Source: Mercurialis annua (taxonomy: Eukaryota; Streptophyta; Magnoliopsida; Malpighiales; Euphorbiaceae). From it: a DNA stretch of 64,000 bases. The position numbers and the translations under genes are program-made. The stretch spans positions 9,922,501 to 9,986,500 of the forward strand of contig NC_065576.1 in the NCBI RefSeq assembly GCF_937616625.2, in the 5' to 3' direction. Below the pieces are notes generated by a model. It made no database searches and was not told the origin of the DNA. It saw only the letters and a program-made list of their open reading frames with translations. This document shows positions 47,037-56,808 of the stretch, piece after piece; within the stretch, counting starts at the first letter, position 1; each line of letters opens with the position of its first letter.

Positions 47037-47514
47037 TGTTCGCCTGGAAATATTCCGGACTCGAATCTTTGAATTTATAATCGGGATCGGTTTGAGGTTT
47101 GATACTTTAACGAACCTATGCAGATATTCACAGGGCTTGTTTGGTTAAAAACACTTAACCACGTGATCTAAGAAGTAATAATCTGGGAGTCACGGACTCA
47201 GGCGAGATTAATACCGAAAACTACTCCTAAATTAAAACAATCCGGAGATTGTGAGATAAAAAGCACTGGGCTTGGTTTTTGATTGATTGATTAGTTGATA
47301 CAAAAATACTAAAGCTCTGAACTATTTATAGCTCCTTACAATTAAGACTCCTAATTTGACTAGGACTAAGACTCTGAAAGAAAATCACTCCTAATGAGCT
47401 ACAAACTCCTAATAAAATAGAAAAAACAATAATAAACAAGCTTTCCGCTGGGCCGTGATCCCTGATAAGCCCATATGAAGTTCTATCCGGTATTTATTTG
47501 GGCCGGTGTAAACA
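47037..47514 (-). repeat. 5' LTR of the Tat element
   Basis: 478 bp, identical by eye to the 3' LTR apart from one base (GAGCTAC here, GAGTTAC there). It contains the TATA box CTATAAATAG on the minus strand that would drive gag-pol. Confidence 0.95.
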
Positions 47515-47519
47515 ATATT

Positions 47520-48418
47520 ATAATAAAATAGCTTTTTTATATATAAAAAATATTTTATGGATGAAACTAATTGACTACAATTTCAATTCGAATTATGATA
47601 TTTGGACTAAAATTTTATAACAAATTCTATAAGAAAACAACAATTTTAGTTACTGAACCACCCAACAAACAAACTGATAAATTACTGCCGCCTAATCGGT
47701 CAAATGAATTTGAAAAGTTAAGAAAAAAGCACAGAATGTTAGCCGAAATATCGGTGGGGGACACCGGCAAATCGCTCCGACGGTCTAATCAGTGTTTGTG
47801 CAAAGAAAAAGAAAAAGAGAAGAGAAAAGAGAGTGTAGAGTAAAAAAAAGAATTACCTCAGAGTTTGTACTTAAGGTGTTTTATATAAGTTCACCAAATA
47901 CAAACCTATCTCAGTGGATTATTTCTCTCCCTTGGTCCCCACTGAATCGGTTAGCTGAGGTGGCAGCATCTCATTGAATCTCGTTTATCGGATAAGATAT
48001 GTGATGCGGGGAATTTTTTGTTTGTCAGATTCTGTTAGTAATTTCAGAGAGTTTGTTGGTAGATAGTCCAGCTCAGCCTGGAAAAGGTACCGAGCTGGGT
48101 AGGTGACTTCGGTCCACCGCATCGGTCGTATTTCGTACCGAGATACCATTATTTTTTATCAGTTTGCTTGTATAATTCGTAGTCCGGTGGGTGAGTTAGC
48201 GAAGGTATCTCGGTCTGGGTCCCCTAGTTTGCTTGACCTGGTGAGGTCTTATGTAGATAAGGCTGTTTTACCGTCTTTATGTTACTAGCTACGTTATTAC
48301 AAACTAACACATAAAATTCAAAAAAACTATAAACTATATCTAATTAAATGAAAATAATAAATCATACATTCAAATAATTACAACAACTAAAGAACGATAA
48401 ATCTATAACTAATCTTAA
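47520..48418. other. Unclassified spacer
   Basis: No credible gene. A TATA-like TTTTATATAAG near 47879 with GC-richer sequence downstream (47950-48290) has the look of an old LTR or promoter fragment, but no partner was found. Confidence 0.4.
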
Positions 48419-48427
48419 AATAAGAAT

Positions 48428-48799
48428 GGTTTAATCACAAAAAAAAATCCCACCTTTTAGCCCGTTTTTAAATGCACCCCGACGTTACAATTTTATCAGC
48501 TGCACCCTAATTCGCATCTTTGATTTTCAATTCCTCTCTTAAGTACTAAATTGATCTCTTCTCCATTTGGATAAAGTTAAAATAAGTCATCCATTTTTAA
48601 TTTTTTGTGTGGAAACGAGTTCAAACGAGTACTTTATAAGGGTGTTTATGAGTTTTTCCCGAGTGAAAAAGAGTCCAATTTAATTTTGAGGGTGGAGTTG
48701 AAACCCAAATGTGCGGATTATGGTGCAGCTGACAAAATTACAACGTCAGGGTGCAAATGAAAAGGGACTAAAAGGTTAAGTTTTTTTTATGATTAAGCC
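48428..48799. mobile_element. MULE-type MITE, family 5
   Basis: The 372-bp element has ends GGTTTAATCACAAAAAAAAA and TTATGATTAAGCC. Long imperfect arms include TGCACCCCGACGTT and AACGTCAGGGTGCA. A perfect 9-bp duplication AATAAGAAT flanks it (48419-48427 and 48800-48808). Confidence 0.88.
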
Positions 48800-48952
48800 A
48801 ATAAGAATCAAGTTGTAGAAATTTAATTTTTTATATTAATCTTTTAAATAAAATATGCAAGAAAACACCCAAGATTTGAAGAGATATATGTCAGGGTGAT
48901 TTTTAGACGAAAATCATCCAGTGATATTAAATTTTGAATTATAAAATCTCAT

Positions 48953-49899
48953 GGCTATTAATCAGTTATAGCATTCCAATTTAGAATCCCCTATTACCAA
49001 ACTTCCTGTACTTTTAAATTGACCGTTAAACCCCCTAAACTTACCTAATGGTCAACTAAACTCTTTTTACCAAACCGTCCCAAAAAACCGCCCCAAACCC
49101 TTTATTTTCTCAAAAATACCCAAAATACCCCTAAGGTCAATAATAAAAACCAAACCAACCTAATCTAACCAAATCTAAAATGACCCATCAAATCAAACAT
49201 AAACCATCCAAATCATACCTAAATCACGAATTAACTTAATTAAATCGAACCACTCAACCGGAAATTTCCACCCGCCGCCGCCAGTTTTTTCCGGCCACTA
49301 CCGTCCATCGTCGCAAAAAAATTATCCAAATAATAAATATAAATAATTTAATTTTAAAAATTTAATAGAAAATTATTTTTAATTTAAATAAAGAAATAAA
49401 AAAAAAAAAATTTTAAAAAATAGATTTAGACCCACCGTGGTGGGTCTGCTCACCAGAGAGGGTGGGTCTGCTCTTTCAAGTAGACCCACCGGCGTGGATT
49501 TGCTCTTTGTAGCAGACCCACGCCAGCAATGGGTCTGTTTTCCGGTGACCAGACCTACCACAGTGGGCCTGTTCACCGGATTGATTTTTAAAAAAATTTA
49601 TTTTTTTATTTTTTTATTTTAAATTAAAAATAATTATTTATTTAATTTTTGAATAAATTTAGGTTTGTTTAGATTTGTTTGATTTGATTTGATTGGGTGG
49701 ATTTTAGGTGTGGTTAGATTGAAGTTGTCTGGTTTGTTTGTATTTATTTATAGATTTGAAGAGTATTTTGGTCAATTTATGTTAAAAGGGTTTAGTTGAT
49801 CATTAGGTAAAATTAAAGGAATTTAACGGCCGATTTTAAAATTCAGAGAGATTTAGTGATAGGAACCCTAAGTTAGAGTGCCATAGCTGATTAATAGCC
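48953..49899. mobile_element. Non-autonomous MULE-like element with central palindrome array
   Basis: The ends GGCTATTAATCAG and CTGATTAATAGCC are perfect inverted repeats. Arms such as CCCTATTACCAAACTTCC and its counterpart extend inward. A perfect 9-bp duplication AAATCTCAT flanks it (48944-48952 and 49900-49908). The centre holds a palindrome array (49428-49570). No coding region is credible. Confidence 0.88.
49428..49570. repeat. Irregular array of AGACCCACC/GGTGGGTCT palindromes
   Basis: A perfect 20-bp palindrome with arms AGACCCACC and GGTGGGTCT lies at 49428-49447. Further AGACCC half-sites begin near 49482, 49514 and 49551, each paired with a downstream GGGTCT or GGGCCT-type half-site. 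Unlike the arrays in the LTRs, the spacing is uneven. Confidence 0.8.
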
Positions 49900-49908
49900 A
49901 AATCTCAT

Positions 49909-50384
49909 AATAGCTTTGCATTTGAGGACAAATAAAACCATACAGGAAAAATAAATTCAAATAAGAGGTAAGAAAATAACAGTAAAACTAAAAGTATAAG
50001 ATAAAATTAATTACTATTTAATTTAAATTTTAAAAAGTTTGGTGGTGGAGATGTGATTTTTGGCTAAAATAGTGCAGCACTTTAGAATTGCGAAATAAAA
50101 AGTTTTGAAGAGAAAGGATTGATAGGGAGAAATACCCCCAGCAAAAAACATAGTGTTAAGGACTATACTATAATGTTCAAATTATTATTTTTACAGAAAA
50201 TATTAAATATTTTAAATTATAGAAAATAATATTTTAAATTTTACACTAAATTGACTTATTTAAAAATTTATGTTAAATTTACCAAACAAATATATAAAAA
50301 TTTATGATTTATTTTGTAGATAATCCTTAAAATATAGAGGAAATTTCCTAAAATATTTTTTTATGAAATATAATTACCTTAACA
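49909..50384. other. AT-rich spacer
   Basis: No gene or element with paired termini was found. Confidence 0.5.
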
Positions 50385-50400
50385 CCTTATTTTTTAACTT

Positions 50401-50511
50401 TTTTTTTTTTTGATAATTGGGGAGGGGGAAGTGCTAGTGGGAGGAATTGAACCCACGACCTTGACAGTTTGCTGTCCAGCGCTTATACCATTTGAACTAC
50501 AGCTCGTTGGT
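50401..50511 (-). mobile_element. Short SINE on the minus strand
   Basis: On the minus strand a tRNA-like unit has an A-box-like TAGTTCAAATGGT and a B box GGTTCAATTCC and ends in an A-run (the T-run at 50401). A perfect 16-bp duplication CCTTATTTTTTAACTT flanks it (50385-50400 and 50512-50527). The body is only about 110 bp. A functional tRNA is unlikely because of the flanking duplication and poly-A tail. Confidence 0.85.
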
Positions 50512-50574
50512 CCTTATTTTTTAACTTATTTACATGTTATATCTTTTTTTATCTGAGATACCTGTTTTATAGTT

Positions 50575-51060
50575 TTAATTTCAAAAATATATTTTTAAAT
50601 TTTTTTACGTTTCATATCTTTCTTTTAATTTTTTTTTTATTTTTTTGCACTTTCTGATGGTGTTTTTATGGTGTTTTCTATGATGTTTTTATAGTGTTTT
50701 TTATAAAGTATTTTCAATGTATTTGTATGATTTTTTTAGTGTAAATACACCATAAAACATTATAAAAATATAAATCAATTCGTTGTACTAAATCAGTAGT
50801 AAAAATACCATAAAAACACCACAGATACGCCATAAAAACACTAGTATAACACCGTATATGCATCCAAAATACATAAAAACATAGATACACCATAAAAATA
50901 CTGCAAATACACCATAAATTAATTCGTTGTATACAGAATCAGCAACATCAAAATAAAAGAACAAATCTATGAATAAGAGAAAGATAAAATAATTATATAA
51001 CAATTGAAGAATTTTATAAATAAAAAATAATAGATCTACAAAAATCAATTTGCAAAAATA
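50575..51060 (-). repeat. AT-rich dispersed repeat, copy 2
   Basis: It is related in inverted orientation to 9540-10240, with the same run of GTGTTTTTATGGTG-type units and the complement of AATCTATGAATAAGAGAAAG. The full extent is unresolved and may reach about 51720. Confidence 0.5.
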
Positions 51061-52412
51061 AAATCTAAATTATCACAAAAAGACCTAAAATAAATCTAAA
51101 ACAAAATCTGAAAACGACGTTGAGGAATCCCTCAGAAGAAACGCGGCGACAAAAAAAACAGCTGAAAAAAACGCGACGACGATGAAACCACTAAAAAAAG
51201 ACGGCGACAATGAAGCGATGTTAAAGCAACCGGAAGAAAAACGACGACGTTGTGGTCTCAAGTTTAAAAAAAATCACAGATCTGAGAAGTAGAAAAAAAA
51301 ATTAAGAAGAAAAGAAAAAAGAGAAGAGAGTGAGATTTTTGTGTTAGAGAAAAATAAGAGAGAATAAGTGTTAAGTAAGAAAGCCCTAATCATGCGAGGA
51401 GCAGATTTCGAACTTTCGGGAAAGAGTTTTAAACAGAGGGGGTGGTGGATACCTAAGGTGGTTTTCGGTGGATGTGTAGCGGTTGGTGGGTGGGTGTCGA
51501 TCTTAGGTTTGATTGGATAATTTTAGATTTCATTGGGTGGGTTTAGGTTTGATTTTGTTGAGTTGAACCGAATTTGTTTTTTTTTTTAATTACACGTGTT
51601 TATGAGTATTTTTGTCATTTTTTTGGACAAAAAGAACTTTCATGATTTTGAAAATCAAAATTTAAAAGATCTTGTGATCAAAAATTAAAATTAAAAATTT
51701 TCGTGATCGGAGGCCTTAGAGTCAGGATGGTAAAAAATGCTCTTAAATTTCTCGCCGGCGTTCATCGGGCAGTCCATAGGAGAAAGGTTATCTGCAAAAG
51801 GGGTTTACTTCGCCTGATAGAGGGTTTACGTTGCGGACCCGCAGAAAAAACAATTGAGAGATTTAAGAATTTACCTAAAATATAAAAATAATAGGACTTT
51901 ATACCTCAATAAGAAAAAGTTAATAAAAATACATCATAATTTTTGCTCTTTTAGAATTATACTCCCAGTGTTTTAATAGTTAAGATTTTACTCTGATAAT
52001 TTAACACTGTTAACTCTTTCCTTTTTTCTCTCTATCTCTTTCTACTCTCTTTTTCTCTCTCCCTTTCTTTCTTTCTCTCTCCCCGACAATTTGCACATGC
52101 CTCATTTATTTTATGTTTTGTTCTCTTTTTATCAATCTTTTGGTCATTTCTTTTCTTTATTCTTTTTTTATTCTTCAATATCTTTTATTCCTTTTTTGTT
52201 CTTCAATATTTTTTTATTTCTTTTTTTCTTCATTAATTAAATTAACAAAAATGCAGATTACACATTACCAATAAATTAAACATTTTGTTTTCCTTTATTT
52301 CGGTATTATCAAATATTTTTTAATTTAAAAATATATGTTACTATTTAAATATCTTATTATATTAATAGCATATTTAAAAATTATATGAACTAAATAAAAA
52401 ATCATAGTATCA
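51061..52412. other. Unclassified spacer with a CT-rich tract
   Basis: No credible gene. A polypyrimidine tract of TCTCTC and CTTT units lies at about 52015-52085. The stretch 51690-51850 is GC-richer and open for 60 codons but matches nothing recognised. Confidence 0.45.
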
Positions 52413-53868
52413 TGATAGGAGTAGAAATACTCCTATTTTCTAGGTACTTTCAGGTCTTTTTATTGTGTATTTGACGTCGAAATCATGTTAGTTGTGGTTC
52501 TTATTGTTATGTCCAAGCATTTCAGGTATACGCACGTAAATGGATGGTTTTGGAGCTTATTAGAGCGATTTTTGACTTATGAGAGAGCCGGGAAGTGTTT
52601 GGAACAAGAAACGAGATCATTTTGGCACAAAGTAAGTAGTGCACGTCGTGCACGTAGAGAGCACGTTGAGAGCACGTTGGATTGCAGTGTCCAGAACTGT
52701 TGAGATGGGAGAGCACGTCGTTGAGCACGACGTGCTTAAAGAAAATTGGGATCGCACGACGTGCGGTCTAGCTATGCACGTCGTGCGGCTGGAATTTATA
52801 GAGGGCACGACGTGCCCTTGACTACTGCACGTCGTGCGCCGCCCGTTTAAGGAATGCTGAAAAGTCGTTTTTAGCCTCTGTCAGTGGATTTCGACGAATA
52901 AAAGACTTGGGTATTATGGGAATTTGACATAGCTCGAAGATTACAAGAAGACTTAGTATAAATACCTTTCTTAAACGTTGTATTAGGGGTCGCGACTTTG
53001 TTTTTGAGATTAGACTATGGTTTATTACAATCTTAGTTTCGTTCTTCATTATTATCGCTGAATTTTCATTGTTCATTATTAGTTTACTTCAACCAAGGTA
53101 CGATTGATATTAATTTCATAATTCAATATTTATTTAATCGCAGAATGAATTCGTTAATTATTGTTTTTAGTTATTTCATTGTTATGTCTAGCTAAACCCT
53201 TCGTTGGGGATTATTAATCGTAATTATGTCTGTCTAATTGAATTGGATTTATGGGTTTTTGTTCTTGATGGGTTTTAATTATTGTGCTTAACGCTTAGCC
53301 TAAATTGATCACTTAGTCTATGCCATTTGTTTTAGTTTTAGCTCGAGAGAGTAAAATTGGAATAGAACAATATAATTAAGAACGCAGGAGTTAATTGTGC
53401 GAGAGTGAATTAACGAGAGCGGGTTCTTTGAATTTGCTTAATAACCATTAAATTGATTTATATATAGGTTAATCATTGTGCGAGAGTGAATAATTAATCT
53501 AGTATTAGTAAGTTTAATGCTTTTGCCTGTAATTGCTCGAGAGAGAATTTTAGGTGTTTTAGATTAGTTCGAACCTCATACAATACAATCCATAACCCAA
53601 ATCAAGTAAACAGCATAACGAAGATTAATAATCCCTGCCTTTTCCATTATTGTCAACACACTATTTAAATTACAGCTTTAGTTCACTTTCAATTACAATT
53701 GCTAATTTCTGTCTTTTAATTACACAACAAACAAAAACTATCTTTTCGGCTATTCGAATCGAGTTCCTTAACTGGTTGTCTTTAGAGCTTTCTCTGTGGG
53801 TACGATATCCGGACTTCATAGTCTGTATTACAAGTTGGCATACGTACACTTGCGTATTTTTACCAACA
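52413..53868 (+). repeat. 5' LTR of the Athila element
   Basis: It starts TGATAGGAGTAGAAATAC and ends TACCAACA. The TATA box AGTATAAATA lies at about 52955-52964. A palindrome array lies upstream of it in U3. The primer-binding site follows 6 nt after the end. Confidence 0.9.
52641..52837. repeat. GCACGWCGTGC palindrome array in the Athila LTR
   Basis: Perfect 11-bp palindromes start at 52641, 52725, 52754, 52776, 52805 and 52827, with weaker copies at 52661, 52672 and 52713. The last five are spaced 29, 22, 29 and 22 bp. The centre base is A at 52725, 52754 and 52805, and T at 52776 and 52827. The copy in the 3' LTR (63498-63694) is the same layout with some sites mutated. The array is in U3, about 120-310 bp before the TATA box, a position suited to regulatory sites. 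Confidence 0.9.
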
Positions 53869-53874
53869 AGTTTT

Positions 53875-53892
53875 TGGCGCCGTTGCCGGGGA
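53875..53892 (+). promoter_or_regulatory. Primer-binding site of the Athila element
   Basis: TGGCGCCGTTGCCGGGGA is complementary to the 3' end of an aspartate tRNA, the type usual for Athila. It begins 6 nt after the LTR. Confidence 0.85.
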
Positions 53893-54006
53893 AAGCACAT
53901 CTTTAACAACTAAGTTAGGATTGCTTGGCTTGTTTTAGTCTTTATTTTTCTGTTTTACGCGTGTGGTTTGTTGATTGTGTTGTTTCAGGTATTCTTTTCT
54001 TAGTGT

Positions 54007-56808
54007 ATGCATAATACACGACGCAAGGGACTACCGTTAGAACCGTTTCAGCAAGATCTCACTACCTTTGAGCGCAGTGTCAGAAAATCAACACACTCAA
54101 CTCAAAGGAATCTCAATATGGAGAACGAAAATGATATTCCTCCTGGATTCAACAATGCGGGTGATAACAGAGTGATCCCGCAGAATCAAAACCAGCAGAA
54201 TCCGCAGAATGCACAAGGCCAGAATAATGATGGGCAGAGAGCACCGACCTTGATGGAATTCTTTCAGCCAAATGTTGGCAACACTACTCACGGTTACTTT
54301 GCTCATCCTGTGCTTACACCTCATTATGAAATCAAGACAAGTTTCATCCAGCTCTTAGAGGCTCGTTATCAGTTCTATGGTCTGTCTTCCGAAGACCCGA
54401 ATGCACATCTGGCAAATTTTTTAGAGGTGTGCAGTACGTTCAAGATCAGCAATATGACTGAAGATGAAGTATGGCTACGCCTATTCCCATTTTCTCTGAG
54501 GGATAAGGCGAAACAATGGATTCATGCTTTACCGAGAGCAGGTGTGAACACTTGGCCAGACTTAGCAAAAGCCTTCATGCACAAATATTTCTCCATGGCG
54601 AAGACTGCGAAGTTGACAAGGGATATTATGCTCTATCAACAACATGATGGAGAATCAATACATGAAGCTTGGGAGCGATACAAGGAGATGCAGAGGAAAG
54701 TTCCCCATCATCACATCACGAGAGAAAATCTGATCCAGAACTTTTACAATGGATCCACTGAGTTGGGCAGAAGCGCTATAGATGTAGCTGCAGGCGGATC
54801 ACTGATGAGGAAGACAACTGATGAAGCTTTCGCTTTATTAGATGAGATGGCCATGAATGGGTGTACTTGGCCGAATGAAAGGGAAAGAGTACCAGCGCAG
54901 AAAGGAGTAATGGCAGTCACCGCTGATCCGGCTGTGGAGAATCTGAAAGCAAAGAATGCTGCATTGCAGGCTCAGGTGGATATTCTTATGAGGCAAACTG
55001 CAGGGATGAATATGGGAAATGTTGCTGCAATTCAAAGTAGCTGTGAAGTATGTGGAGATCCTACTCATGTGTCAAGTGAATGCTATGTGATGGGGCAGGC
55101 TTTTAATGAGCAGGTCAATTTCGTGGGAGGACAGAGACAGGGTAATGATCCATATGCTGCTACTTATAACCCAGGCTGGAGGAATCACCCGAATTTCTCA
55201 TGGAAGGATAATGGGGGTAATGCCAACAATCAGGCAGGTCCAAGTTTCCAAGGAGGACAAAGGCCACAACATAATCAGGGCAACTTCCAGAATCATGGGA
55301 ACTTCCAGAACCAAGGGAATTTCCAACATCAGAATGTTAGGCCACCGCATCCACCTGGCTTTCAGCAGAGAGAGCAGGGCGAATCTCTCCATAGCAAGTT
55401 TGACAAGATGATGGAGATGATGATGAAGAAGGATGCTGAAACGCAGCAAACATTTAAAAATCATGCTGCCACCATCCATAATCTTGAGGTGCAGAATCAG
55501 CAGATGGCTAAAGCACTGCAAAGCAGAAGTCAGGGGGGTTTACCATCCACTACTGAGGAAAACCCCAGAGAGCATCTCAAGACTATTGAGTTGAGAAGTG
55601 GGAAAGCGCTGGATGATCCATATGCAGGACGTGCTACAGTTGAGGCGGAAAAGGAACAGTGTGAGGGTGGCGAGCCTGAAAAGGTTGTTGCTAAACCACC
55701 CTCACCACCTCCTTTTGTGCCAAAGGTGCCATTCCCACACAGAGTAAAGAAGCCGCATGACACTTGGAAGTTTCACAAATTTATTAAAACTTTCAAGAAG
55801 CTACAGATTAACATCAGTCTGGCAGACGCATTGAGAGAGATGCCGCACTATGCAAAGTTTCTCAAGGAGATCATCACCAACAAGCGGAGTTGGGATGCAG
55901 AGGGACCAGTACCGATGACAGAAAACTACAGCTCAATCATATTGAGCAGTCTACCGACCAAGCTTAAGGATCCAGGGAGTTTCACTATCCCTTGTACTAT
56001 CGGTAACATGCAATCTGTTAATTGCCTTTGCGATTTAGGTGCTAGTATTAATTTGATGCCCTTATCCCTTTTTCGTAGTATGTTTGGTGATCAACAGGTA
56101 CAGGCTACGCTGATGATGTTGCAGCTAGCGGATCACTCTCTGAAAAAGCCACATGGGATTGTGGAGGACGTCCTAGTAAAGGTCAACAAATTCATATTCC
56201 CTGTGGATTTTGTTGTCCTCGACTACGCAGCGGACAAAAAGTGCCCGATGATATTGGGGCGACCATTCATGAACACTGGCAGAGCGCTTATCGACGTTCA
56301 TGATGGCAAGCTGACTATGAGAATTGGGGATGAGAGCGTTGAGTTCGATATGAGAAAGATCACAAACCATCCAAATTCTGGAGGTGAATGTATGCGGGTA
56401 GACATGGTGGATGAGTTAGTAGAAGAACAACTAGCAGAAAACAAAGCCATCATACAGGCTATGCCGAATACAGAAGAAGATGCTGAAAGGGAGGAGTACT
56501 TAGAGGAACCAGTCCTCGAACCACTGTTAAAGAACAAGCACATCACTCCTCCCTCTTCAGAAAAGCCACCAAAAGTAGAGCTCAAGACCTTACCTGCACA
56601 TTTACGATATGCTTTCTTGGGAGCCGATGGCACTTTGCCAATTATCATCAGCAACAAGCTCACCAAGAAGCAAGAGCAGAGGGTCATTGATGTAGTCAAG
56701 GGACGTATCTTGGCTATTGGGTGGCAGATTTTAGATATCAGAGGGATCAGCCCTTCAGTAGTGATGCATCAGATTCATTTAGAGGATGAGTCTAAGGCAT
56801 CTGCGTAG
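54007..56808 (+). CDS. Athila gag-protease frame
   Basis: A 933-residue open frame starting MHNTRRKGLPLE. The gag domain spans about residues 120-250 (LANFLEVCSTFKISNMTEDE, LFPFSLRDKAKQWIHALP, YQQHDGESIHEAWERYKEM). A zinc knuckle CEVCGDPTHVSSEC fits the C-x2-C-x4-H-x4-C pattern at about residue 344. A Gln/Asn/Gly-rich stretch follows. The protease region has the active-site variant CDLGASINLMPLSLF (about 675) and CPMILGRPF. The frame ends at a TAG (56806-56808) at the start of the RT region, and the same frame continues into pol, so this stop appears to be a mutation rather than a natural end. Confidence 0.9.
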   Translation: MHNTRRKGLPLEPFQQDLTTFERSVRKSTHSTQRNLNMENENDIPPGFNNAGDNRVIPQNQNQQNPQNAQGQNNDGQRAPTLMEFFQPNVGNTTHGYFAHPVLTPHYEIKTSFIQLLEARYQFYGLSSEDPNAHLANFLEVCSTFKISNMTEDEVWLRLFPFSLRDKAKQWIHALPRAGVNTWPDLAKAFMHKYFSMAKTAKLTRDIMLYQQHDGESIHEAWERYKEMQRKVPHHHITRENLIQNFYNGSTELGRSAIDVAAGGSLMRKTTDEAFALLDEMAMNGCTWPNERERVPAQKGVMAVTADPAVENLKAKNAALQAQVDILMRQTAGMNMGNVAAIQSSCEVCGDPTHVSSECYVMGQAFNEQVNFVGGQRQGNDPYAATYNPGWRNHPNFSWKDNGGNANNQAGPSFQGGQRPQHNQGNFQNHGNFQNQGNFQHQNVRPPHPPGFQQREQGESLHSKFDKMMEMMMKKDAETQQTFKNHAATIHNLEVQNQQMAKALQSRSQGGLPSTTEENPREHLKTIELRSGKALDDPYAGRATVEAEKEQCEGGEPEKVVAKPPSPPPFVPKVPFPHRVKKPHDTWKFHKFIKTFKKLQINISLADALREMPHYAKFLKEIITNKRSWDAEGPVPMTENYSSIILSSLPTKLKDPGSFTIPCTIGNMQSVNCLCDLGASINLMPLSLFRSMFGDQQVQATLMMLQLADHSLKKPHGIVEDVLVKVNKFIFPVDFVVLDYAADKKCPMILGRPFMNTGRALIDVHDGKLTMRIGDESVEFDMRKITNHPNSGGECMRVDMVDELVEEQLAENKAIIQAMPNTEEDAEREEYLEEPVLEPLLKNKHITPPSSEKPPKVELKTLPAHLRYAFLGADGTLPIIISNKLTKKQEQRVIDVVKGRILAIGWQILDIRGISPSVVMHQIHLEDESKASA

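Larger units (their letters stand above)
35695..47514 (-). mobile_element. Tat-lineage Ty3/gypsy LTR retrotransposon with an antisense PMD gene
   Basis: Two 478-bp LTRs with TG...CA ends bound an 11.8-kb element, flanked by a perfect 5-bp duplication ATATT (35690-35694 and 47515-47519). Gag-protease and pol run on the minus strand, so the 5' LTR is the right-hand one. Pol has the second, archaeal-type RNase H between the RT-linked RNase H and integrase, which marks the Tat lineage. The space between pol and the 3' LTR holds a plus-strand, intron-containing PMD gene. By eye the LTRs differ at one base (near 36057 versus 47399), so insertion was very recent. All frames are open. Confidence 0.95.

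Noticed and set aside
50401..50511. A tRNA gene on the minus strand
   Set aside because: A-box and B-box-like sequences are present, but a poly-A tail and a 16-bp duplication identify a SINE.
52485..53076. Small ORFs on both strands, repeated at 63342-63933
   Set aside because: They lie within the two Athila LTR copies across the palindrome array and have no coding signature.
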